Assembly: GCA_035293765.1 (NCBI GenBank)
Contig: DATGMF010000065.1
Location: forward strand, 186,001-250,000
From: DASRHT01 sp035293765
GTDB lineage: Bacteria; Chloroflexota; Ktedonobacteria; Ktedonobacterales; Ktedonobacteraceae
DNA length: 64,000 nucleotides
Direction: 5' to 3'
The translations under genes and the position numbers were made by a program. The notes beneath the pieces were generated by a model, which saw only the letters and a program-made list of their open reading frames with translations, ran no database searches and was not told where the DNA came from. Below are positions 54,815-63,277 of the stretch, piece after piece (position 1 is the first letter of the stretch; the number at the start of each line of letters is the position of its first letter).

Positions 54815-54864
54815 GAGTGATTTTCCTCGGAATGTTTTCTGATACTATATTATAAAAATCTGAC

Positions 54865-55263
54865 CTACTGTTCAGATGGTATGCTTTTTGTACCTGTCTG
54901 TAACCACGCCGCGAGTTGTTCTTTGTTCATATGTCCGTTAGCAATGTCTATCATGGCATTATAGTAGTCAATCTCGCTAGCTGTTGGCTCTAAACCATTA
55001 AGTTGGAGAAAGGTGAACATCACCATACCTGCTGTACGTTTATTGCCATCGAGAAAAGGATGATTTTGACTCAGATGGAAACCATAAGCGGCAGCCATAT
55101 GAAAAATGGTTGGATGTAGGAACTGACCGCCAAATTGGGCTTGAGGCATGTGAATGGCGGCATCCAGAGCAGCAGCATCGCGTACTCCGTGTTGCCCACC
55201 ATACAAACGCACCTGATCTTCGTGGATCGCCAAAACAATATTTTCAGAGAGAAAGCGAATCAT
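54865..55263 (-). CDS. doc: Doc-type toxin (Fic/death-on-curing family)
   Basis: 132 residues. The Fic/Doc motif is HPFLDGNKRTAGMVMF near residue 68, preceded by FLHPTIFHMAAAYGFHL. Doc toxins phosphorylate EF-Tu. The first residues MIRFLSENIVLAIHEDQVRLYGG are typical of Doc. It starts 5 bases after the AbrB-type antitoxin gene, giving a standard antitoxin-toxin operon. Confidence 0.9.
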   Translation of the reverse strand: MIRFLSENIVLAIHEDQVRLYGGQHGVRDAAALDAAIHMPQAQFGGQFLHPTIFHMAAAYGFHLSQNHPFLDGNKRTAGMVMFTFLQLNGLEPTASEIDYYNAMIDIANGHMNKEQLAAWLQTGTKSIPSEQ

Positions 55264-55268
55264 GCTGC

Positions 55269-55493
55269 CTACTCAGCTAACTTGCGGTTGGCATTACGGT
55301 AGCGGGGTTCGATTTTCTGGTAAGCTTCCCAGGCATCTTGAAAATCAGATGTAGCCCGCGTAAGCACAATCCGATCTCCAGCAACCTCAATGGCAATCTC
55401 GTCATTTTCATGCAAGTGCAGAGCTTCTATCACTGATGCCGGTAGTGTCACAGTTGTTGAATTTCCTACTTTTCGTAGCTTTACAATCTGCAT
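55269..55493 (-). CDS. AbrB/MazE-type antitoxin
   Basis: 74 residues. The swapped-hairpin AbrB DNA-binding domain is LRKVGNSTTVTLPASVIEAL with NDEIAIEVAGDRIVL. The C-terminal tail (WEAYQKIEPRYRN) would bind and neutralise Doc. AAAGGAGG lies upstream. It probably autoregulates through the adjacent palindromes. Confidence 0.9.
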   Translation of the reverse strand: MQIVKLRKVGNSTTVTLPASVIEALHLHENDEIAIEVAGDRIVLTRATSDFQDAWEAYQKIEPRYRNANRKLAE

Positions 55494-55511
55494 GCTGTTC
55501 CTCCTTTGTAT

Positions 55512-55554
55512 TGTGTATACACATTAGTATATACAAAAAATAATGAATTGTCAA
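55512..55554 (-). promoter_or_regulatory. Promoter and operator of the toxin-antitoxin module
   Basis: On the reverse strand TTGACA (55549-55554) and TATACT (55526-55531) are 17 bp apart. A perfect palindrome TGTGTATACACA (55512-55523) and GTATATAC (55527-55534) overlap the -10 box and start region, suitable for an AbrB-type repressor. Confidence 0.8.
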
Positions 55555-55571
55555 AGGATCTTCTCTAAAAC

Positions 55572-58514
55572 CTAAGCCTCACCTGCCCTCAACCTCTCCA
55601 CAACTCTTGTTATCTCTTGCGCCACCTCAGCACATGCTTGATCGGTTGATCTGTGTAAGCTCACAGCTCTCCCATTGCGGGGAAGCATCTGAAATATCCT
55701 GAAGGCTGTGTTTTGCCACTCGGCTGGACGCAGCACAATGGGGATGATAACGACTTCTCCTGCTCTCTGTCTCTCTAACACGCTCTGCCATGAGAGAGAG
55801 GAAAATTGTTCAGTTGCAAAAAAGTCCGGGCTGATACATACGAGAATAACACGCGCCGTATTCAGATGCTTTTCTATTTCTTTCTTCCAGTCCTGCCCTG
55901 GCATGATTTTGCTCTCATCCCATGCAGTAATATTACCTTGCCGTGTTAAGACTGCCAAATGACTTTGCAATTGTTGCACCAAAGCCCTGTCTTCACGAGC
56001 GGAAGCACAGAATATTTCGAATTTGCCGGTCATATCCGGTGTAGCCATCGCAGAAGATGCAGAAAGCTCGGCATCAAGCTTTGCCGCGCCACTGAGGCCG
56101 AGCTTTGCCAGCATTTCGAAGGCGAAGGCGGCGGCATGGTGAGCGGCTCGCTCCTGAACGTGTATCTCTTTGGGGCTATCTTGCTGATCGGCGATGCCAC
56201 GGATGATCAAGATCTCCGTCTCTGGACTGAGGTCCACATCATTGTAGACAGTGTAGAAGAGATCCCTGCTATCCAGCTCCATTGCCAGAGCATCGTTAGG
56301 GAAATGTTTTAAGAAGCGCGAGGCCGTATCATAAGCTGAGGTCGTCATGAGCTGGCCGATGAGGACACGCGGCGCTAAATTCTCTAAGGTCTGCTCCTGC
56401 TCGTTGTACCGAATTCTACGCCGCCAGTTGTGCATATGGGACTCAATCCTGGCTTTCTGTAGCAACTGCCCGTTAGCTGCGCTTCTGGGCAGGAAGGTGA
56501 GTTGCCCCTCCTGGGTCGTATTGAGTCCATAGCTATCATAGCTGGCTACCATGTCCGCGACTACAACATCGCCCGGCCCGGCATCGTTTAACCCGGTGGC
56601 GATACCAACAAACAGGATGACGCTCGGATCAAAATAAGCTACGGCTTTCTGAGCCTCAAGGGCTGCTTCAGGGCTGCTTGCGTCGAGTTGTATAATGCCG
56701 ACATCCCAATGCCACTGCCCTTGCCTGTCAGCGAATTCCCCACGTTCGTACACGACCTCGCCGTCGGTTTCCCGGCGACGCATGCTTAGATGCCTGCGCA
56801 CGGCTTCATGCTCAATGGGAAGCGTTGTAAAAATAAAAGCGTTATCTCTATAGGTAACTGTCTGGCTCAGTTTGCCCGCTTGCTCATATACGAGGTTGTT
56901 GGCGAACTGGCTCATGAGTTGCTCGTCTGCATCCTCTGTGATACTAACAACAAAAGCGTCAAAATAGTCTAAGAAAGTTTGCCATGTTTGCTGCAAATGG
57001 CTATCCCAGTTGCCCAGTATGATGGCATCGAAATATTCGATGGGGAATGTCGAGTTGTAGTTTACTTCTGGATACCCTGTAGTTCTTGTGGGAGAGGAAT
57101 TGGTTGAAAGATCCGCAACAAAGGCCGTATAGAACTGTTCCAGCGTAGCAATATGGACGGATGCGCTCGGGTCCGGCCTGTTGCCGCGCATGTAATCCGT
57201 GTCGTAGAGATCGATAAATTTTATTGTTTCGTCGGCTGGAACAAACTCTTGCAGAATCTCGATGACGTAATCTTTATGCCTGGGTATGTCAAGCGCATAG
57301 AGAATGCGTCGAGCTCCCCCATATTTCAACAGGCGGTGAATGATGTTGAGTGCGGCAAAGGTGACGCCCGTGCCCGTTTCCATCTGGAGCAGTGAGTGGC
57401 GATGGTTCAGGGCCAGCGAGCTTTCCAGATTGCCGATGGCCTCGAATTGATGCTGACGTAGCCCTTTGCGTTGCAGCGTGGGCATGCGTTTCAGGTGCGA
57501 GCGGAATAAGTTGTTTTGCAATGCAGGTACATTTGGCGGTGCCTGCTCCAGCCATTTTACCAGCGTCTCCGGTCGATGGAAGGTAAAAACGCGGCGGCTT
57601 TGTGATTCCGGCTCCAGGTAGTTGGTGAAAAGTATCTCTCCATCTGTAATTCCATAAAAAAAAGGCAGAGTGGAATAACCTGTACGGATGATGGATATGC
57701 TGAGCGACCTTTCCATCATCCCAATTAATGTTTCTGTTGCTTCTACACTCGTCAGAGGCACTCCGACGGAGCGAGTCTTGATGAGCCCTACAAGTTGCCG
57801 CGCGATGAAAAGCAGATAGCCATCTGGGATGCCAGGGTGACCGGCTATTGCTATGCCTTCCCGGCGATTCCGATTTGCAAAATAATAGACCAGTTCCTCA
57901 TCGACCGTGTGATATAAGGTCCATCCTGCCTGCTTGAGCTGTTCCACGATCAGGTCAAGTCTTATTGTTCCCTCAGCAACGGCTTCTTGCAAGCCATCTA
58001 CCTCTGTGGTTTCTGCACTCTCTATCTCTGCGCTAGATAGCCTTTCTTCTTCAACAATAAGCGAGGCTTTTGAAGCAGCACTGACTTTTTTCTCGCTGAA
58101 AACGGTTATCTCTCGCTCTTTATCTGTTGCAAGCTCCGCTTTAACCACACATTCCAGTTCCAGGTATGTCATGGGCACGTCCCAGCCGTTGAGGAAGGTG
58201 ATGCTGATGTGGCCGCGCTCTACCTCCTGCTCAGAGGCGGTGAGCAGGTATTGGGCGGGGCCGTAGGTGCCGCCGAAGCGGTGGAGGACGATGCCGGGCT
58301 CGCGTTCGCCGTTCAACGATTCGTAGCGGAAATAGGGCTGCGTGTTGAGGATGAAGGTGATGGGGTACTCCTCCTCTGGAAAGGGCCAGGTAGCGTCGGG
58401 CGAGGCGAGCTGGACGTCGATGCTCATCAGATAGGTCTGGCCGGTCTGGGCCTCGCGCGGATAGTTGATGATGGGCCTGATCTGGATGGGTTGCGATGCC
58501 TGGGGAACGCTCAT
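55572..58514 (-). CDS. Chimera of dead HsdR-like helicase, nucleoside phosphorylase and TIR domain
   Basis: 980 residues. Residues 1-130 are a beta-rich domain. Residues 185-550 follow the order of type I restriction R subunits: GYLLFIARQLVGLI, RVFTFHRPETLVKWL, LRQHQFEAIGNLES, ARRILYALDIPRHKD, FDAFVVSITED, FANNLVYEQ. Walker A reads METGTGVT (Lys is Val 384), and the DECH box is replaced by LGNWDSH. Residues 560-805 are a phosphorylase (VGIATGLNDAGPGDVVVAD, AMELDS, IRGIADQQDS). Residues 831-955 are TIR-like (IFCASAREDRALV, VCISPDFFA, IIPIVLRPAEW). The start overlaps the CHAT stop by 4 bases. Confidence 0.8.
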   Translation of the reverse strand: MSVPQASQPIQIRPIINYPREAQTGQTYLMSIDVQLASPDATWPFPEEEYPITFILNTQPYFRYESLNGEREPGIVLHRFGGTYGPAQYLLTASEQEVERGHISITFLNGWDVPMTYLELECVVKAELATDKEREITVFSEKKVSAASKASLIVEEERLSSAEIESAETTEVDGLQEAVAEGTIRLDLIVEQLKQAGWTLYHTVDEELVYYFANRNRREGIAIAGHPGIPDGYLLFIARQLVGLIKTRSVGVPLTSVEATETLIGMMERSLSISIIRTGYSTLPFFYGITDGEILFTNYLEPESQSRRVFTFHRPETLVKWLEQAPPNVPALQNNLFRSHLKRMPTLQRKGLRQHQFEAIGNLESSLALNHRHSLLQMETGTGVTFAALNIIHRLLKYGGARRILYALDIPRHKDYVIEILQEFVPADETIKFIDLYDTDYMRGNRPDPSASVHIATLEQFYTAFVADLSTNSSPTRTTGYPEVNYNSTFPIEYFDAIILGNWDSHLQQTWQTFLDYFDAFVVSITEDADEQLMSQFANNLVYEQAGKLSQTVTYRDNAFIFTTLPIEHEAVRRHLSMRRRETDGEVVYERGEFADRQGQWHWDVGIIQLDASSPEAALEAQKAVAYFDPSVILFVGIATGLNDAGPGDVVVADMVASYDSYGLNTTQEGQLTFLPRSAANGQLLQKARIESHMHNWRRRIRYNEQEQTLENLAPRVLIGQLMTTSAYDTASRFLKHFPNDALAMELDSRDLFYTVYNDVDLSPETEILIIRGIADQQDSPKEIHVQERAAHHAAAFAFEMLAKLGLSGAAKLDAELSASSAMATPDMTGKFEIFCASAREDRALVQQLQSHLAVLTRQGNITAWDESKIMPGQDWKKEIEKHLNTARVILVCISPDFFATEQFSSLSWQSVLERQRAGEVVIIPIVLRPAEWQNTAFRIFQMLPRNGRAVSLHRSTDQACAEVAQEITRVVERLRAGEA

Positions 58515-60178
58515 TCTCCTGCCTCCTCGCTACTGGCTAAACACAGGCGTAGACGCGCTAAGGGGTTGCCGTAGTAGACGTACATGGATGTAAAGAATAG
58601 CTCTTTTTCATAGCGTTCTTTCTGATCATCGCCAGCAAGATCGGCGTCGCGGAGCTTCTCTGCCGCTTGCGCTCGCAGACGCCGCAGCATCTCGGCAATC
58701 TGCACACCTTCTGCCTCCTGTGCTTGTTCCAGCACAGCTTTAGCAATCAGTGAGGCGCGTATGCTATTGACGGGGGCGACTGTGCCGATATAGTTGCTGG
58801 CGCACTGCACCATAAAGCTCTCGGCAAAGCTGTTGGGTGCATCGCCCTTGTTGCGCAGCATGCGGGCGGAGTCGCAGGCATTGACAAAGAAGATCGGGCG
58901 CGGCTCCTTATGCTCCGGCATGCGCTCCAGTTCTAAGGCTCTCAGTTGTTTGTTCGGTTGCTGGATAGCCTGATCGCTTGCCTCATCCATCAGCGTATTG
59001 CTGCCGTGCCCGTGACTGGCGATATAGACCAGGCCAATCTCCGCCAGCTCTCCGCTCCTTTTGAGATGCCTGCGTAACTCTGCGAAATTGGCAATCTCTT
59101 TTTTCGCGAATTTATCCAGTATGGCCCGTTCATGGTCAATTCCCGCCAACCCATGATGAACATATGCCAGCACTGACCCCTCATACACGACCTCTTTCAG
59201 CTCTAGCATTCTGGCTTTGCCGAAGGGGCTAAAGGGGTACCAGCGTACAATCTGCGTCAGTTCGCCCAGGTAGAGGTTGGTATCGATTTCGAGCAGCTCC
59301 CATGCAATCTCCAGGCCACCCCCAGTTGTATCGACAATAATAATAAACGGCAACTTTTGGTAGTGGTGGCAGGAATGAGCGAGTTTGTTGAGCCAGCGCA
59401 CCAGTCTGCCAGCATGATCACGCGAGAATGCGTGGATGGTATTAAGGATATGGGAAACGGGCTTTTGGGGGAAAAGTTGCGCGGTGCCAACGATCAGCCG
59501 TTTGTCCAGCTTTAGATTGATCTCGCCGATAAAATGGTTGCGGCAGCGCAGCACGAGTGTATCCGATGGGGCCGCAGCGTTTTCGCTGGCAAGCGTGAGC
59601 ACAGCAGCGTTCCCTGGCAGTCCGGTGGCAATATTGCAGGCTGCCAGCATCTGCGTATCTTCAGGGATTTTTTGGCTCCTCACATGGAATGTCCGTGGCG
59701 CAATGTTTGATCTTGGATGAAAGGATGATTCTCTGAGCGTCAGGCTGAAGGTGAGGTCGCAGGTGGGCAGGTCTTCTGGAATGGTCACATGCCAGGCGGG
59801 GAGCTCATACCTGGGCCTGCAAATATTGTCATATGCAATATCAAATGTATGGTAGAGCGGCTGGTGCGGGACAAGAGGTTTATATGTTCCCTGCGCAGCT
59901 AAGGCAAAATTTCCCGTGATAAGGTGATCGACTACGTCCGGTCGATTATGGCTCTGTTCACACTGAATGATCACCTCGTAGCTTTTGCCCGCTTCCAGTT
60001 CGTGAACTTCTATTGGTTCAGCGTTGCCATCTGGTCCGGTCGTAAAGGCGTAGACACTGATGGAGAAGCAGACATGCACACTCTCGGGCAACTTACGTTC
60101 AGCTTGCTGGCGTCCGGCTTCTGTAGTATTGACGGAGGTAAATTTGATAGCTTGCTGAATCAGACTGGCAAGGCCCAT
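58511..60178 (-). CDS. CHAT-domain caspase-like protease
   Basis: 555 residues. The C-terminal part (about 240-555) is a CHAT peptidase with catalytic His 389 in GLVYIASHGHGS and Cys 435 in IFFVNACDSARM. The first 170 residues are beta-rich and immunoglobulin-like (VHVCFSISVYAF, DLTFSLTLRESS). No TPR repeats precede the protease, unlike many CHAT proteins. The start overlaps the VWA gene stop by one base (TAATG). The conserved dyad suggests an active protease acting on a cellular or phage protein once the upstream ATPase signals. Confidence 0.88.
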   Translation of the reverse strand: MGLASLIQQAIKFTSVNTTEAGRQQAERKLPESVHVCFSISVYAFTTGPDGNAEPIEVHELEAGKSYEVIIQCEQSHNRPDVVDHLITGNFALAAQGTYKPLVPHQPLYHTFDIAYDNICRPRYELPAWHVTIPEDLPTCDLTFSLTLRESSFHPRSNIAPRTFHVRSQKIPEDTQMLAACNIATGLPGNAAVLTLASENAAAPSDTLVLRCRNHFIGEINLKLDKRLIVGTAQLFPQKPVSHILNTIHAFSRDHAGRLVRWLNKLAHSCHHYQKLPFIIIVDTTGGGLEIAWELLEIDTNLYLGELTQIVRWYPFSPFGKARMLELKEVVYEGSVLAYVHHGLAGIDHERAILDKFAKKEIANFAELRRHLKRSGELAEIGLVYIASHGHGSNTLMDEASDQAIQQPNKQLRALELERMPEHKEPRPIFFVNACDSARMLRNKGDAPNSFAESFMVQCASNYIGTVAPVNSIRASLIAKAVLEQAQEAEGVQIAEMLRRLRAQAAEKLRDADLAGDDQKERYEKELFFTSMYVYYGNPLARLRLCLASSEEAGE

Positions 60179-62178
60179 TATGGCATCACCTCCAGTTCCA
60201 GCACTTGCTCCAGCGGGGTTTTCTCCTCTATGGGGATGGGGACGAGGGTTGCGCCCAGGGCTTCGGCCAGGCGCTCCGGCAGATCGGGATAATAGTCGGG
60301 CTGCGGATTCAGGACGACCGTCTCGACGTGTTTGAGCATGCGAATCTTGCGCGCTTCGTGCAGGGCATCGTCGATTCCCTCTCTGCTGACCAGCGTCTCC
60401 CGCTCGTCGCGCACGCTCATCTCTAGCGGAACGTTGCCACGGCCATCGCTAATCACGACGAAGCTAACCTTGTGTGTGATATTGCGTCCATGCTGCAACA
60501 CGCGTTGTAGCTGTTCCAGGGCCAGACTCAACCCGTGCGCCAGAGGGGTTGCGCGTCCCCGTCCTGCTTCGAGCGCGAGGCCAACGCGGGGCACCAGGAT
60601 ATTTTTTGCTCTCACAACCTCTGCGCGTAAAGGAGATAGCGCATCGCCTGCTCCAACTTTGATAATCGTGACTGCTGCACGGACGGTATACGCGGCATGC
60701 AGGTAAGGGAGCAGCGCCTGTTCCCAGTTATGTTTCTCGCGGATGCTGGTATAGTCGAACAGGAGCATAAACATCTGCTCGATTGGCTGGCTACGACGAT
60801 AGCGGCGCAGGTCCATCCGCTCGATCAGCAGGCCGGGATAGGGGTGCTGGTGTATGCGCTGATACCTGTCCTGACGCACCTTCTGGAAGCGAGCGGCGGC
60901 CAGAATAGTGCTGACGAGCGCGAGATCATAGAGCGTGTCGCTCTCGTCTGTACCGGTGATGACACCATGAGCTGAGCGAGACGATGCGTAGCGCGTTGGC
61001 GGCAGCTTTAACGCATACTCTTCCCTTTCAGGCGGAGCCTCATCCTCCGGGTAGGGCTGGCGACAGATGGTACCGCTATCAATCACAGTCGTATGGATCG
61101 CCTCTGGTAGCTGCACCGTCATGGGTTGCGCGATTTCCGTTTGCAGCTCTGTTGGTGAGGTTGTTGAGATGGGAGCGGGCTGAACGGGCTCTTCTTCCAT
61201 ATGATCATCAGGAAAGGCCGGGAACTCTGCTGCTTTGGTATCGCGTTGTGGTAGCTCCTGTTTTCTACTAAAGCCCAGTACTTGCGCGGCCTTATCGATA
61301 TGGCTGGCGTTCAGCGCAGCATCGCCAGCCAGCCGGGCCAGCGTTGCGGCAAAGCGGACAAGCGCAATCTCGCGGCGCGGATAATAGTTCTGTGCGGGGA
61401 GATAATCCAGGATGCGTGCAAGCGCCGTGCTGGAGACCTCTACCTGCCGTTGCGCCGCCTGCTTGACCTGCTCCAGATATTTCCTTTCAGCCAGATGACC
61501 GCGTAGCGGTAGACGCGGTAGCTCCCCGATTGATCGTGGGAGCGTTTCTGGCTGGATTTCCAGGTCAGAGGAAGGGAGCGTCTCGCTTACTGCCGCCTTT
61601 TCGGTAGGCACCCGTGCGAGTAAACGCGCTATAGCAGACGCATCGTCGTCGGCATCAGTCGGAACAAGCTCTTGCCAGGAGAGACGCAGCGCAAAGCGGT
61701 CAAGCATGTGTGGCGATAGCCTGCCAATCGCCTCGCTGGCGCAGCCCGCGAGCCAGCATTGCTGCGGATGCCAGCACGAACTGATACCATTGCGCTCAAG
61801 ATGGACCACCTCAGCGCCGACCAGTACCGTCACTGCCCGCGCGGCATCCAGGCTGAGCGTTGTCAGATCGGCAATGGTGATCAGTTGCAGCTCTTTCGCG
61901 TTGCGCTCGGCAGAGAAGAGGCGATGCACAGCTCGTTCACTATGATGTGAAGGCAGATACAGGCTGCCCCAGATATCATCGTCCGCTGCCTGTGTGCCGA
62001 AGCGATGCTGTTTGACCGGCAAAGCGCTGCTGGCCCGGAGCAACTGGGCCAGTGTATCGGCCAGTTGTTGTAGCCCTGAATGGGGGGCGTCAAGCAGCAG
62101 GATACTGCGCAGGCCGGGATTGAGAGCCGCGCATGAGAGGCTCATCATTAACGTTGCATTGGAGGTTAGCTCAGGCAT
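60178..62178 (-). CDS. ChlD-like protein: degenerate AAA domain, linker and VWA domain
   Basis: 666 residues. Residues 1-190 look like a ChlD-type AAA domain without a usable Walker A; the LSPHMLDRFALRL block is retained. A Pro/Glu-rich linker (about 300-400) leads to a VWA domain (about 465-666): MFMLLFDYTSIREK, GRATPLAHGLSLAL, VSFVVISDGRGN. The MIDAS DxSxS is degenerate (DYTSI). In magnesium chelatases such a protein partners a ChlI ATPase and a ChlH subunit; no ChlH is present. Position next to a ChlI-like gene indicates an ATPase/VWA partner pair. Confidence 0.85.
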   Translation of the reverse strand: MPELTSNATLMMSLSCAALNPGLRSILLLDAPHSGLQQLADTLAQLLRASSALPVKQHRFGTQAADDDIWGSLYLPSHHSERAVHRLFSAERNAKELQLITIADLTTLSLDAARAVTVLVGAEVVHLERNGISSCWHPQQCWLAGCASEAIGRLSPHMLDRFALRLSWQELVPTDADDDASAIARLLARVPTEKAAVSETLPSSDLEIQPETLPRSIGELPRLPLRGHLAERKYLEQVKQAAQRQVEVSSTALARILDYLPAQNYYPRREIALVRFAATLARLAGDAALNASHIDKAAQVLGFSRKQELPQRDTKAAEFPAFPDDHMEEEPVQPAPISTTSPTELQTEIAQPMTVQLPEAIHTTVIDSGTICRQPYPEDEAPPEREEYALKLPPTRYASSRSAHGVITGTDESDTLYDLALVSTILAAARFQKVRQDRYQRIHQHPYPGLLIERMDLRRYRRSQPIEQMFMLLFDYTSIREKHNWEQALLPYLHAAYTVRAAVTIIKVGAGDALSPLRAEVVRAKNILVPRVGLALEAGRGRATPLAHGLSLALEQLQRVLQHGRNITHKVSFVVISDGRGNVPLEMSVRDERETLVSREGIDDALHEARKIRMLKHVETVVLNPQPDYYPDLPERLAEALGATLVPIPIEEKTPLEQVLELEVMP
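61519..61543 (+). repeat. Copy of a dispersed intergenic repeat inside the ChlD-like gene
   Basis: GTAGCTCCCCGATTGATCGT is followed by GGGAG. The same 25 bases occur with one change in intergenic DNA at 63772-63796. Here the copy is read in frame and encodes part of RSIGELPRL. Confidence 0.7.
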
Positions 62179-62257
62179 GCTCTAAATGCATTTCTACTTG
62201 ACATCCTCGGTGATGGCATGTATATTGACCTTCAAGTGCGGCAGCGAAAATGCGCCG

Positions 62258-63277
62258 CTAGCTCGATCCGCTTGAGGATATTGAAACTGTTAAACGTTGC
62301 GCTTCCTCAGCGCCCCATTGTGCATAGTTCACCTGCTGCGCACCAGGCAGGCGATGACGCAGTACGAGATCTGCCACCTTTTGCAGGTGTTCAAGCTTCG
62401 CCACAGGCTCATTGACGAGTGCGGCATAGGCGCAGGCAGCCAGGGCGAGCAGGTAATCGCTACGATGTCCTTCGACCTTGAAGTCCCGGGAGAGCTGCAC
62501 GCTGGCCTTTGCCACTGCCGGATCGAGCTGAACTTTGAGGAAGCGCGCCTTTGCCGCCTCGATTTCGCTACGTCGCTGTTGTGTATCGGCATAGCCTTGA
62601 GCGAGAAATCCGTCCTTGTCGCCTGTTTGCAAAGCGCGATCAAACTTCAGCACGGTATCCAGAATCAGCAATCTGCCCTTCGGCCTCTCCTCGCTCTCTG
62701 ACGCCTCTGCTCTCTCTTGCGCCTCCTCGTTCTCCGATACCTCCTCAACGCCAGCCATCAGGCCAAAGCGATCCAGGAGCTGAGGTCGTAAGCCGCCCTC
62801 TTCAGGGTTCATTGTTCCCACCAGCGTCGTCTCTACATCGTGCGTCTCGTCGAGCCCCTCGCGCTGAATGACCAGTTTGCCGGTCGAGGCCACATCGAGA
62901 ATGATATTGATGATATGATCGTCCAGCAGATTGACCTCATCAATGTAGAGCAGCTTGCCATGCGCCTCCTCCAGCAGGCCGGTCTTCTTTCTGGTCGCTC
63001 CCTTCACCAGTTCCGTCACCTCCCAGCCGCCCACGACGCGGTCTTCGGTCGCGTTAATCGGGATCGTCACCGGGAGGGCGTTGTACATCATGCTGGCAAA
63101 GGCGCGCACCGTCGTTGATTTCGCCGTGCCGCGTCGTCCGCTAATCAGCACACCGCTAATGCGGGGGCCGGCGATATAGGCCAGTTCCAGGGCCAGCTTT
63201 AACTTTTTCTGCCCCACGATATAGGTGTAGGGGAGGATGGTACGCAGAACAGCCTGCCGCTCGTCCTTATGCTTCAT
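62258..63277 (-). CDS. ChlI/MoxR-type AAA+ ATPase
   Basis: 339 residues from the ATG at 63277, which has AGGAG 5 bases upstream. VGQKKLKLALELAYI is the ChlI N-terminal block. Walker A is SGRRGTAKSTT (46-56), Walker B KLLYIDEVNLLD (about 108-119), and the sensor/arginine-finger region TMNPEEGGLRPQLLDRFGL. An acidic insertion (EEVSENEEAQERAEASESEE) follows. An active ATPase is expected, working with the ChlD-like VWA protein. The start overlaps the Trypco1-like stop by 4 bases; 79 bases separate it from the VWA gene. Confidence 0.88.
   Translation of the reverse strand: MKHKDERQAVLRTILPYTYIVGQKKLKLALELAYIAGPRISGVLISGRRGTAKSTTVRAFASMMYNALPVTIPINATEDRVVGGWEVTELVKGATRKKTGLLEEAHGKLLYIDEVNLLDDHIINIILDVASTGKLVIQREGLDETHDVETTLVGTMNPEEGGLRPQLLDRFGLMAGVEEVSENEEAQERAEASESEERPKGRLLILDTVLKFDRALQTGDKDGFLAQGYADTQQRRSEIEAAKARFLKVQLDPAVAKASVQLSRDFKVEGHRSDYLLALAACAYAALVNEPVAKLEHLQKVADLVLRHRLPGAQQVNYAQWGAEEAQRLTVSISSSGSS

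Noticed and set aside
60205..62185. Several forward frames of 60-124 codons opposite the ChlD-like gene
   Set aside because: All are antisense to one continuous coding frame with recognisable AAA/VWA blocks.
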